The notes: generated by a model from the sequence alone, not told the origin. A stretch of 5,623 nt of DNA from an uncultured Succinivibrio sp. (GCA_900770725.1 CAAGLL010000024.1:1-5623), one strand, 5' to 3'. Counted from the stretch's first letter, positions 1 to 5,431 are shown. A program made the numbers and translations.

Positions 1-2
1 TA

Positions 3-536
3 AAGAAGCTTGGCATCGACATCAGCGCCGATCTGCCGATAGACGACATGCTGCTCTCCCACCAGGACGACGAGGGGGCCGGGGAGAAGCTCTGCAGGAG
101 CACGCTCTCGCAGCTCCAAAGGCTCCAGCAGCTGGCACCCCAGGACGCCGAGGGCTTCTTCAACCGCGCCATCCCGCTTCCCCCAGCTTATGACGGAGGC
201 AAGGAGGGATCCTTGAGCTTAAGGCGCGAGAAGAGGAAGGACGGCCGCAAGATCTGGCACCTGCAGTTTGCATTCGATCTTGAAAAGCTCGGCCCCGTTG
301 AGATCCGCGCCGTGGCCTCGTTCCCCGAGGTGAGGCTCTCCTATGTGGCGCAGACCCTGGAGGGGCTGCAGGCCTTGCAGTCGAAGGTGCCGGAGCTTGA
401 GAAGCAGCTTGGGGATCTAGGGCTTGAGCCGAGGTCCTCGAGCCCGCGCATCGGGCGCGTGGACGCGATGCAGCGCCGCGACAAGGCATCATCTGCTGCC
501 AAGGCCCCCGACGGCATGGTGGACGTGGACATCTGA
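3..536 (+). CDS. FliK-like flagellar hook-length control protein, C-terminal part (5' end outside window)
   Basis: The reading frame is open from the left window edge and stops with TGA at 534-536; 177 residues are visible and the true start lies upstream, so the ATG at 48 is probably internal. Fragment residues about 55-142 resemble the FliK C-terminal (Flg_hook) domain: a beta-rich stretch with basic residues, the segment FDLEKLGPVEIR (91-102), then SFPEVRLSYVAQTLEGLQAL and the helix VPELEKQLGDLGLEP. This matches the family pattern 'L-P-LG-VEV ... V.F.a....r..L...L..L...L...Gl'. A polar, probably disordered tail follows. FliK proteins measure hook or rod length and make FlhB switch export specificity from hook to filament subunits. 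The gene is probably co-transcribed with the FlhB-C-like gene 7 bases downstream, which supports the assignment. Family recognition is by eye. The N-terminal ruler region is not visible, so a relative of unknown export role remains possible. Confidence 0.68.
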   Translation, partial: KKLGIDISADLPIDDMLLSHQDDEGAGEKLCRSTLSQLQRLQQLAPQDAEGFFNRAIPLPPAYDGGKEGSLSLRREKRKDGRKIWHLQFAFDLEKLGPVEIRAVASFPEVRLSYVAQTLEGLQALQSKVPELEKQLGDLGLEPRSSSPRIGRVDAMQRRDKASSAAKAPDGMVDVDI

Positions 537-543
537 GGCATTC

Positions 544-1083
544 ATGGAAGACAAGGACAGCAAGACGGAAAACAGGTCGGAGATCCTCGAGCCTGATGCC
601 GAGTACCTCTCACGCCCGCCATTTGACGATGACGGCGATGAGGCAGGCTGGAGCGCCGATGGCTTTGCAGGGGGCGCCAAGGACGATGCGCCAGGCGCGG
701 AGCAATCATCATCCCAAAAGGATGATGGGGAGCCTCATGCAGCCGGGGAAACAGCTGGCACTCCTGCCGATGAAGGCAAGGCTCCCACCGAGGCTGCCGC
801 CATCCGCTATGACGCGGGAGCGCCTGCCCCGGTGCTCTCGGAGATCGGGGAGGGCGAGCGCGCCGATGCCATCGTCGCAATGGCCAGGGAGCTTGGCGTC
901 TACATCCACCGCGACGAGAGGCTGCTCTCAGAGCTCAAGCGCCTGCGCGAGGGCGAGGAGATCCCAAAGGAGCTCTACGCAGTCATAGCGGCAGTGCTCT
1001 CCTTCAGCTACCTCCTGCAGGGCAAAACGCCTGACTCGTACAAGCGCTCCGATGGCAGCACCGCCGTCAACACCAAGGCCTGA
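544..1083 (+). CDS. FlhB C-terminal-like (FhlB/FlhX-type) export switch protein
   Basis: This is a complete gene of 179 residues. The ATG at 544 is preceded by GAGG (535-538) at 5 bases, and the Shine-Dalgarno overlaps the stop codon of the upstream gene, so translation is probably coupled. Residues about 82-158 match the cytoplasmic C-terminal domain of FlhB/YscU: AAAIRYDAGAPAPVL, then ADAIVAMARELGVYIHRDERLLSELKRL in two pieces, EGEEIPKELYAVIAAVL and FSYLLQG. In full-length FlhB the domain follows four membrane helices and the self-cleaving NPTH loop. Here there are no membrane segments, and the equivalent of NPTH reads KAPT just before EAAAIRYD, so autocleavage is not expected. Residues 1-80 are acidic, rich in D, E, G, A and S, and probably disordered; I know of no domain there. 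Stand-alone FlhB-C proteins are known, for example H. pylori FlhX, which can supply the FlhB C-terminal function. The domain call is good; the biological role is inferred. Confidence 0.8.
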   Translation: MEDKDSKTENRSEILEPDAEYLSRPPFDDDGDEAGWSADGFAGGAKDDAPGAEQSSSQKDDGEPHAAGETAGTPADEGKAPTEAAAIRYDAGAPAPVLSEIGEGERADAIVAMARELGVYIHRDERLLSELKRLREGEEIPKELYAVIAAVLSFSYLLQGKTPDSYKRSDGSTAVNTKA

Positions 1084-1084
1084 C

Positions 1085-3658
1085 TTAATTCACATCATCA
1101 GGGACATAGGGAACCGGGGTGCGGACCGGGGCTGCGGCGGCCGCGCCGCCCTGCCCCTCGGCCACGCCCTGCACCACGTCGACCCCGCCGCCGCAGGAGC
1201 TGTCCACGTAGCGGATCTTGTCGGTGCGCACCGGCAGGAGATTCATGCCGCTGACGCGGCATGAATCTCCGAGGATGTTGCCGCGGCTGTCGAAGTTCAC
1301 GAACTTGACGCCATCAGGGCGCTTCAATTCAAGCGAATCCACGCCGCGGTCCTGCAGGTAGGCGCCGTAAACCCTCATCGCGCCTGACGATCCGAAGAGC
1401 CCGGTCGACTTGTTGTCGTCAAACCCGACCCAGGTCGAGACCACCTCGTCGTTGTCTATGCCCACCGACCAGGTGTCGCGGCTGTCGTTGGTGGTGCCGG
1501 TCTTGGTGGCTATCTTGACGCCGGGGAACATCCTGCCGATGCGGTAGCCGGTGCCGCTCGTGGTGGCCTCCTCCATCACGTAGAGCGTGAGGTAGGTGTC
1601 GCGCGGATCGAGCTTGCGCTTGCCCTTGGTCGCCGCGCGCTCGTAGACCACCTTGCCGTCCTTGACCACGGTGCGCAGCGTCGTGAGATCGGTGTAGACG
1701 CCGTCGGTTGCAAGCGAGGCGTAGATGGAGTTGACCTCGTAGGGGGTGAGCTCGACCGTGCCCAGGAGCATCGAGGGGTAGAGCGGCAGATCCTGCTTGA
1801 TGCCGACCTTGCGCATGGTCTCGACCACATGGTTGAGGCCGACTCTCATGCCGAGCCTCACGGTGGGCACGTTCAGGGAATGGGCCATCGCGTAGTGCAC
1901 CGGGATCGGCCCGCGGAAGCGCTTGTCATCGTCCTTCGGCGACCAGAGCTGCCCGGTTGAGAGGCGGATGGTGAGCGGGGTGTCCTCGACGAGCGTGCCC
2001 AGGTGGATCCCGTTTTGGAAGGCCGTGAGGTAGACGAGCGGCTTTATGATCGAGCCCACCTGCCTGCGGCCTTCGAGCACGCGGTTGAAGCCCTCGTACT
2101 GCGGGGTCCTCGAACCCACGACCGCCGAAACCTCGGCGGTGCGCCACGAGCTTACGACCATCGCCGCCTCGAGCCCCGAGAGCTTGCGCTCCTTCTCGAT
2201 GTTCGAGAGCTCCTCCTGCACCGCCTTCTCGGCCGAGGCCTGGGCCTGCGGATCGAGCGATGTGAAGATCTTAATGCCGTTGCCCGAGAGGAAGCCGCTG
2301 CCAAACCTCGTTGCGATCTCCTGCTTGAGCACGCCCATGAACGCCGGGGTCTTGGAGTAGTTCATGCTGCCGCGGCGGATCACGCCCAGGGGCCTGGCGC
2401 TGTACTGCGAGTACTCGGCATCCGAGAGGAAGCCGCGCTCGTGCATCACCGCGAGCACGGTGTTGCGCCGCTCGAGCGCCTGATCGGGGTGGCGCCATGG
2501 ATCGTAGTAGGAAGGCCCCTTGATGATCCCGACCAAAAGCGCCATCTGATCCTGCGTGAGCTCGGAGACCGGCACGCCGAAGTAGAAATAGGAGGCCAGG
2601 CCGAAGCCGTAGATCCCGGAGCTGCCGTTCTGGCCCAGGTAGATCTCGTTTAAGTAGGCCTCGAGGATCTGATCCTTCGAGTAGCGGTGATTCATGATCA
2701 GCGCCATGATGATCTCCTTGAACTTGCGCGAGTAGCTGCGCTCGGAGTTCAAGAAGTAGTTCTTCACCAGCTGCTGGGTGATGGTCGAGCCGCCCTGGAC
2801 CACGTGGCCTGCGAGGAAGTTGGCCACTGCAGCGCGGGCGATGGCCGCGAAGTTCACGCCCATGTTGGAGTAGAACGAGCGGTCCTCAATCTGGATCAAC
2901 GTATTGATAAGCGCCTTGGGCACGCCGTCGAGGTTCAGGAAAATCCTGTCCTCCTTCGGGTCGATGCGGTTGATGCGGTCGAGCAGCACCGGATCCATGC
3001 GCACGTAGCCCATCTCGCTGCGGGTGTCGGCGTTCACGATCTTCTGGACGCGCTGGCCCTGGAACTGGACCATGAGCGCGGCCTTGGGCTCGTCGCCGTC
3101 GGGGAACTTGAAGGGGCGCCTTATGAGCACGACGCGTCCGTTGCCGCGGCTTGCCGCATACTCGCCGGGCTTCTGCGGATTCTGCACCTCGCGGTACTTC
3201 AAAAGTTTGAGTTCGTAGAGCATCTGCTCAAGCGAGAGCTTCTGATCGGGGTAGAGCTCAAGCGGCCTTGAGTAGACCACCGCCGGGAGCACCCAGCGGT
3301 CGTCGACCTCGAACTTGGAGAAGACCACCGAGTCGAAGTACACGAAGAGCACCGCGAGCACGGCGCCGCCTGCCAGCGCCAGCTTGAGCAGAAGGAAGTA
3401 AAAGCCGCGCGAGAAGCGCCCGAAGAAGCCGCGACGCTTCCTGCCCTTTTCAGGTCCTTCGTCCCTGGAGGCCTTGGGCGGCTCGGGCGGCGTGCCGCCC
3501 AAGCTGCCAAGGCTCTCCTCCGCCTTTGGCTCCTGCCTTGGAGACTCATCCTCATCGCGCGACACTCCGCCCAGGAGTTCCCGGCTCTCGCGCGGCTTGA
3601 TGCCTTCTGGATCGTCTGCGGAGAAGTCGGTGAAGATGTTGCGGTCGCTGTCTTTCAA
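1085..3658 (-). CDS. mrcB: Penicillin-binding protein 1B: bifunctional peptidoglycan glycosyltransferase/transpeptidase
   Basis: This 857-residue inner-membrane protein polymerises lipid II into glycan strands and cross-links the stem peptides. In order it has an acidic, proline-containing cytoplasmic tail (1-70); a basic stretch (71-86); one membrane helix (about 86-108); the UB2H domain (about 125-207, with VVYSRPLELYPDQ and LIRRPFKFPDG), which marks PBP1b rather than PBP1a; and a GT51 domain with catalytic Glu258 in IEDRSFY, GGSTITQQLVKNYF (289-302), Glu315 in RKFKEIIMALI and AYLNEIYLGQNG. The transpeptidase domain has Ser536/Lys539 in GSIIKP, S594-L-N596 and K719-T-G721. Cys800 and Cys822 resemble the C-terminal cysteine pair of E. 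coli PBP1b. A short Gly/Ala/Pro tail ends the protein. The start is TTG at 3658 with AAGAGG (3671-3666) 7 bases before it; no ATG occurs in frame before residue 146, beyond the membrane helix. GTG at codon 32 is a weaker alternative start. The gene converges on the FhlB-like gene and diverges from dksA. Confidence 0.97.
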   Translation of the reverse strand: MKDSDRNIFTDFSADDPEGIKPRESRELLGGVSRDEDESPRQEPKAEESLGSLGGTPPEPPKASRDEGPEKGRKRRGFFGRFSRGFYFLLLKLALAGGAVLAVLFVYFDSVVFSKFEVDDRWVLPAVVYSRPLELYPDQKLSLEQMLYELKLLKYREVQNPQKPGEYAASRGNGRVVLIRRPFKFPDGDEPKAALMVQFQGQRVQKIVNADTRSEMGYVRMDPVLLDRINRIDPKEDRIFLNLDGVPKALINTLIQIEDRSFYSNMGVNFAAIARAAVANFLAGHVVQGGSTITQQLVKNYFLNSERSYSRKFKEIIMALIMNHRYSKDQILEAYLNEIYLGQNGSSGIYGFGLASYFYFGVPVSELTQDQMALLVGIIKGPSYYDPWRHPDQALERRNTVLAVMHERGFLSDAEYSQYSARPLGVIRRGSMNYSKTPAFMGVLKQEIATRFGSGFLSGNGIKIFTSLDPQAQASAEKAVQEELSNIEKERKLSGLEAAMVVSSWRTAEVSAVVGSRTPQYEGFNRVLEGRRQVGSIIKPLVYLTAFQNGIHLGTLVEDTPLTIRLSTGQLWSPKDDDKRFRGPIPVHYAMAHSLNVPTVRLGMRVGLNHVVETMRKVGIKQDLPLYPSMLLGTVELTPYEVNSIYASLATDGVYTDLTTLRTVVKDGKVVYERAATKGKRKLDPRDTYLTLYVMEEATTSGTGYRIGRMFPGVKIATKTGTTNDSRDTWSVGIDNDEVVSTWVGFDDNKSTGLFGSSGAMRVYGAYLQDRGVDSLELKRPDGVKFVNFDSRGNILGDSCRVSGMNLLPVRTDKIRYVDSSCGGGVDVVQGVAEGQGGAAAAAPVRTPVPYVPDDVN
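1237..1270. repeat. Perfect 15-bp inverted repeat, 4-base loop, inside mrcB
   Basis: GGAGATTCATGCCGC (1237-1251) is followed by TGAC and then its exact reverse complement (1256-1270). It lies in the part of mrcB that encodes the G-D-S-C-R-V-S-G-M-N-L-L segment (about residues 797-808). Neither side is followed by a T-run. In mrcB mRNA, or in read-through RNA from the FhlB-like gene, it would form a very stable hairpin. Confidence 0.9.
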
Positions 3659-3665
3659 TTCAGTG

Positions 3666-3671
3666 CCTCTT
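3666..3671 (-). promoter_or_regulatory. Ribosome binding site fixing the mrcB TTG start
   Basis: On the minus strand AAGAGG stands 7 bases before TTG at 3658. No in-frame ATG, GTG or TTG lies between this site and the start. The site is the main reason for accepting a TTG start for mrcB. Confidence 0.7.
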
Positions 3672-3709
3672 GGAGCGGAATGTGCCTTGCCCTGCCTGGA
3701 ACTTGAACG

Positions 3710-3715
3710 ATTATA
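3710..3715 (-). promoter_or_regulatory. Probable -10 element of the mrcB promoter
   Basis: The minus strand reads TATAAT, a perfect sigma-70 -10 hexamer in an otherwise GC-rich region, 51 bases before the TTG start. Transcription would begin near 3703 and give a leader of about 45 bases. The -35 position expected 17 bases away (3733-3738, AAAGGA) is poor and lies over a palindrome, so the promoter may be weak or controlled by a bound protein. This is inferred from sequence only. Confidence 0.55.
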
Positions 3716-3724
3716 TATCGCAGG

Positions 3725-3742
3725 CGCAAGGATCCTTTTGCG
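3725..3742. promoter_or_regulatory. Palindrome over the mrcB -35 region, possible operator
   Basis: AAGGATCCTT (3728-3737) is a perfect 10-bp palindrome. It is flanked by CGC and, after two extra T, by GCG, so the dyad extends imperfectly to 3725-3742. It covers the place where the -35 of mrcB should be, which suits a regulator-binding site. I do not recognise the motif, and the palindrome could be chance. Confidence 0.3.
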
Positions 3743-3818
3743 GCGCGGCCTGATGCTTCCGTGCGCCGTGGGTCACGCGGCAATGATGGACTTTGCGCTT
3801 GCGATCAAATTCCTGCGA

Positions 3819-3834
3819 GTCCCACTTGCGGGAC
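3819..3834. promoter_or_regulatory. Small dyad overlapping the predicted dksA -35
   Basis: GTCCC (3819-3823) and GGGAC (3830-3834) form an inverted repeat around ACTTGC. It overlaps the candidate -35 of dksA. It could be an operator or a weak hairpin. The arms are short, so this is a low-confidence site. Confidence 0.25.
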
Positions 3835-3854
3835 AGGTTGGGTTCACGCATAAT
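3826..3854 (+). promoter_or_regulatory. Candidate sigma-70 promoter for dksA
   Basis: TTGCGG (3826-3831) and CATAAT (3849-3854) are separated by 17 bases; the -10 matches consensus at five of six positions and the -35 at three. Transcription would start near 3861, giving a leader of about 130 bases before the dksA ATG. It is the best plus-strand candidate I found in the intergenic region. DksA synthesis is known to feed back on its own promoter in E. coli; nothing here proves that for this site. Confidence 0.45.
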
Positions 3855-3870
3855 CTAGCCCTTGTAAACA

Positions 3871-3899
3871 GCGCGCGCGGGGTTATTCCGCGCTCGCGC
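3871..3899 (+). repeat. dksA leader hairpin 1 (GC-rich)
   Basis: GCGCGG (3875-3880) pairs with CCGCGC (3888-3893) across a 7-base loop. The outer GCGC (3871-3874) can pair with GCGC (3896-3899) after a two-base bulge. No T-run follows. It lies between the candidate promoter and dksA, so it would be in the leader RNA. Confidence 0.5.
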
Positions 3900-3904
3900 C
3901 ACGA

Positions 3905-3949
3905 GGCCTCAAGGCAGGCAAGTGCTCCGCGCTTGCCTGCCTGAGGGCC
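3905..3949 (+). repeat. dksA leader hairpin 2 (long stem-loop)
   Basis: GGCAGGCAAG (3913-3922) is the exact reverse complement of 3932-3941. The stem continues through A3912-T3942, CCTC/GAGG and GG/CC with single-base bulges at A3911 and G3947, about 17 pairs in all. The lower end shares bases 3948-3949 with the next hairpin, so the two may interact. It sits in the leader of dksA, between divergent genes, so it is not an end-of-gene terminator for either neighbour. Confidence 0.7.
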
Positions 3950-3970
3950 CAGTCAAACGGGCTGGGTTTT
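3948..3970 (+). terminator. Terminator-like hairpin in the dksA leader, possible attenuator
   Basis: CCCAG (3948-3952) pairs with CTGGG (3962-3966) and is followed at once by TTTT (3967-3970). The stem is only five pairs plus a possible G-U, so on its own it would be weak. It ends 20 bases before the dksA ATG. A competing hairpin, GCTGG (3961-3965) with CCAGC (3971-3975), uses the same 3961-3966 bases and removes the terminator stem. This is the layout of an attenuator, but no ligand-binding element or leader peptide is evident. Confidence 0.35.
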
Positions 3971-3975
3971 CCAGC
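3961..3975 (+). promoter_or_regulatory. Competing hairpin next to the dksA ribosome binding site
   Basis: GCTGG and CCAGC form a perfect 5-bp stem with loop GTTTT. The hairpin ends directly before TAAGGA (3976-3981), the likely Shine-Dalgarno of dksA, 9 bases from the ATG. It excludes the terminator-like hairpin just upstream. It leaves the Shine-Dalgarno itself unpaired. Confidence 0.4.
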
Positions 3976-3990
3976 TAAGGATGCAGTGCT

Positions 3991-4455
3991 ATGGCCGCCA
4001 AAGAGAAAAAGACTGGATCGGATCTCGAATCCATGGGACCGCTGGCAATTGCCGGCGTGAAGCCTTACGAACCCAAGCCGGGCGAGGAGTACATGAACGA
4101 GGCGCAGAAGGAGCACTTCCGCAAGATCCTTACTGCGTGGCGCGATCAGCTCCGCTCCGAGGTTGACCGCACCGTCGGCCACATGAAGAGCGAGGCTGCC
4201 AACTTCCCCGATCCGCTTGACCGCGCGTCGCAGGAGGAGGAGTTCGCCCTGGAGCTGCGCACCCGCGACCGCGAGCGCAAGCTCATCAAGAAGATCGAGA
4301 AGACCCTAGCCAAGATAGACAAGGACGAGTTCGGGTACTGCGAGCAGTGCGGCGAGGAGATCGGCATCAAGCGCCTCGAGGCGCGCCCGACCGCCGATCT
4401 CTGCGTCGACTGCAAGGCTCTGGCCGAGATCAAGGAAAAGCAGCTCGAAGGCTGA
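3991..4455 (+). CDS. dksA: RNA polymerase-binding transcription factor DksA
   Basis: DksA enters the secondary channel of RNA polymerase and, with ppGpp, adjusts initiation at rRNA, amino-acid biosynthesis and many other promoters. The 154-residue product closely follows the E. coli protein (151 residues). It has the N-terminal LAIAGVKPYEPKPGEEYMN (18-36), a coiled coil (about 37-110) whose tip FPDPLDRA (72-79) holds the two essential aspartates Asp74 and Asp77, a zinc finger of Cys117, Cys120, Cys138 and Cys141 (CEQC and CVDC), and a C-terminal helix ending EIKEKQLEG. The start at 3991 has TAAGGA (3976-3981) upstream and matches the family N-terminus; the nearby ATG at 3981 is out of frame. 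Every arginine codon I read is CGC or another CGN, unlike neighbouring genes, which suggests high expression. It diverges from mrcB and precedes gluQ. Confidence 0.98.
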   Translation: MAAKEKKTGSDLESMGPLAIAGVKPYEPKPGEEYMNEAQKEHFRKILTAWRDQLRSEVDRTVGHMKSEAANFPDPLDRASQEEEFALELRTRDRERKLIKKIEKTLAKIDKDEFGYCEQCGEEIGIKRLEARPTADLCVDCKALAEIKEKQLEG

Positions 4456-4489
4456 TCTCCGTCTTCCACACGAAGATTTGGAGGAGAAG

Positions 4490-4520
4490 GCAAATGCCCG
4501 CGCAATGCGCGGGCATTTGC
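4490..4520 (+). terminator. Perfect stem-loop between dksA and gluQ (terminator or processing hairpin)
   Basis: GCAAATGCCCGCGC (4490-4503), loop AAT, then its exact reverse complement (4507-4520): 14 pairs in 31 bases. The 3' arm ends in ATTTGC and is followed by GTAGTTGG, so the T-tract is short and partly inside the stem. It starts 35 bases after the dksA stop. In Shigella/E. coli a terminator between dksA and gluQ is known to limit read-through into gluQ; position and form here fit that. Strict termination without a clear U-run is uncertain. Confidence 0.6.
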
Positions 4521-4525
4521 GTAGT

Positions 4526-4540
4526 TGGCCTTCGCGGCCA
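4526..4540 (+). repeat. Small hairpin before the gluQ ribosome binding site
   Basis: TGGCC (4526-4530) and GGCCA (4536-4540) pair around TTCGC. It lies between the large terminator-like hairpin and the gluQ Shine-Dalgarno region (GAGG at 4545-4548; GGAG at 4550-4553, 5 bases before the ATG). Its role is unknown. It could keep the ribosome binding site open or stabilise a processed 5' end. Confidence 0.35.
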
Positions 4541-4558
4541 TGCAGAGGTGGAGAGGAG

Positions 4559-5431
4559 ATGTACACGACGCGCTTTGCCCCGACCCCGAGCGGCCCGCTG
4601 CACTTTGGATCGCTCTCCACCTTGCTGGGGGCGTGGCTCAGGGCCAGATCGCAAGGCGGCAGGATCCTGCTGCGCATCGAGGATCTCGACACGCCGCGCT
4701 GCCCCGAGGGGATGGCAGGGCGGGTGCTCTCCGACATCGCTGCCTTTGGCTTTGACTTTGATGGGAAGCCTCTCTTCCAGAGCGACAGGATCCCCTTCTA
4801 CGAGTCGGATATAAAGAGGCTTGTGAAGGATGGCTATGCCTTCTCATGCACCTGCACGAGGCAGAGCTTAAGGCGCTGTCCCTGCAGGTGCTATGAGCGC
4901 GCATCCCCGCTCCCTCCAGGCACGCCCTGCTCCATCAGGTTCAAGCCCAAGGAGGAGATAAGCGGGATCTTCGAGGATGAGTTGCTGGGCGCGGTGGATA
5001 CCGGCGACACCTACGGCTTTCTCACGCTCAGGCGCGCGGACGGGATAATCTCCTACAACCTGGCCTGCGTGGCCGATGACATAGAGACAGGAGTCACCGA
5101 GGTGGTGCGCGGGCAGGATCTCATGTACGTGACCCCGAGGCAGGAGGCTCTGGCAAGAGCGCTCGGGCATGAGGGCTTCTCCTACCTCCACCTGCCGCTG
5201 GCGCTTGAATCCCCGGGACTCAAGCTCTCAAAGCAGAACCACGCAAGAGCGATCACCGACGCGATGGCGCCGCAGAAGGCGCTGCTGCTCGCGCTCTCGT
5301 TCCTAGGCCAGGAAATCTCATGGGCGCGTCCCTCCATGGAGTGCCGCGACATCCTGAAAGGGGCGGCCTCGCGCTTTGAGATCTCGCACCTGCCGCGCCG
5401 CAATGCCGCCGCGCCAGGCGGGGTTTTCTAA
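4559..5431 (+). CDS. gluQ: Glutamyl-Q tRNA(Asp) synthetase
   Basis: This truncated GluRS paralogue (also called gluQRS or yadB) lacks the anticodon-binding domain. It activates glutamate without tRNA and attaches it to queuosine at position 34 of tRNA(Asp). The product has 290 residues, the family size. It starts YTTRFAPTPSGPLHFGSL, holding the HIGH-like signature (HFGS at 15-18), followed by LLRIEDLDTPR (37-47), the family-typical SYNLACVADDIETGVTEVVRG (165-185), LHLPLAL and the KMSKS-like KLSKQNHA (222-229). A cysteine-rich segment, C97-x-C99 with C107, C109 and C111, occupies the zinc-binding place, but the usual later Y-x3-C is not obvious. The ATG at 4559 is chosen because it follows a purine-rich Shine-Dalgarno and matches the family N-terminus. 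An in-frame ATG at 4478 would read through the terminator hairpin. AGG is a frequent arginine codon here, unlike dksA. Confidence 0.95.
   Translation: MYTTRFAPTPSGPLHFGSLSTLLGAWLRARSQGGRILLRIEDLDTPRCPEGMAGRVLSDIAAFGFDFDGKPLFQSDRIPFYESDIKRLVKDGYAFSCTCTRQSLRRCPCRCYERASPLPPGTPCSIRFKPKEEISGIFEDELLGAVDTGDTYGFLTLRRADGIISYNLACVADDIETGVTEVVRGQDLMYVTPRQEALARALGHEGFSYLHLPLALESPGLKLSKQNHARAITDAMAPQKALLLALSFLGQEISWARPSMECRDILKGAASRFEISHLPRRNAAAPGGVF

Noticed and set aside
707..727. 8-bp inverted repeat CATCATCC/GGATGATG in the FhlB-like gene
   Set aside because: It lies in low-complexity Ser/Asp-coding sequence, where such pairing arises easily. No T-run or regulatory context is present.
2003..3271. Long plus-strand open frames opposite mrcB
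   Set aside because: They are antisense to conserved PBP1b domains. Their compositions, rich in His, Leu, Ala and Val, are typical of reverse-frame shadows of GC-rich genes.
3474..3944. Plus-strand open frame from the mrcB 5' end through the intergenic region
   Set aside because: It reads through the mrcB N-terminus, its promoter and the dksA leader hairpins, with no ribosome binding site or recognisable domain.
3661..3990. tRNA, small ORF or CRISPR-like repeats in the intergenic region
   Set aside because: No cloverleaf, no spaced direct repeats and no convincing short gene were found. Only promoter and hairpin signals are supportable.
4478..4558. Upstream ATG (4478) as the gluQ start, adding 27 residues
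   Set aside because: The added residues are encoded by the perfect stem-loop at 4490-4520 and match no part of the family. The ATG at 4559 has a better ribosome binding site and gives the usual N-terminus.
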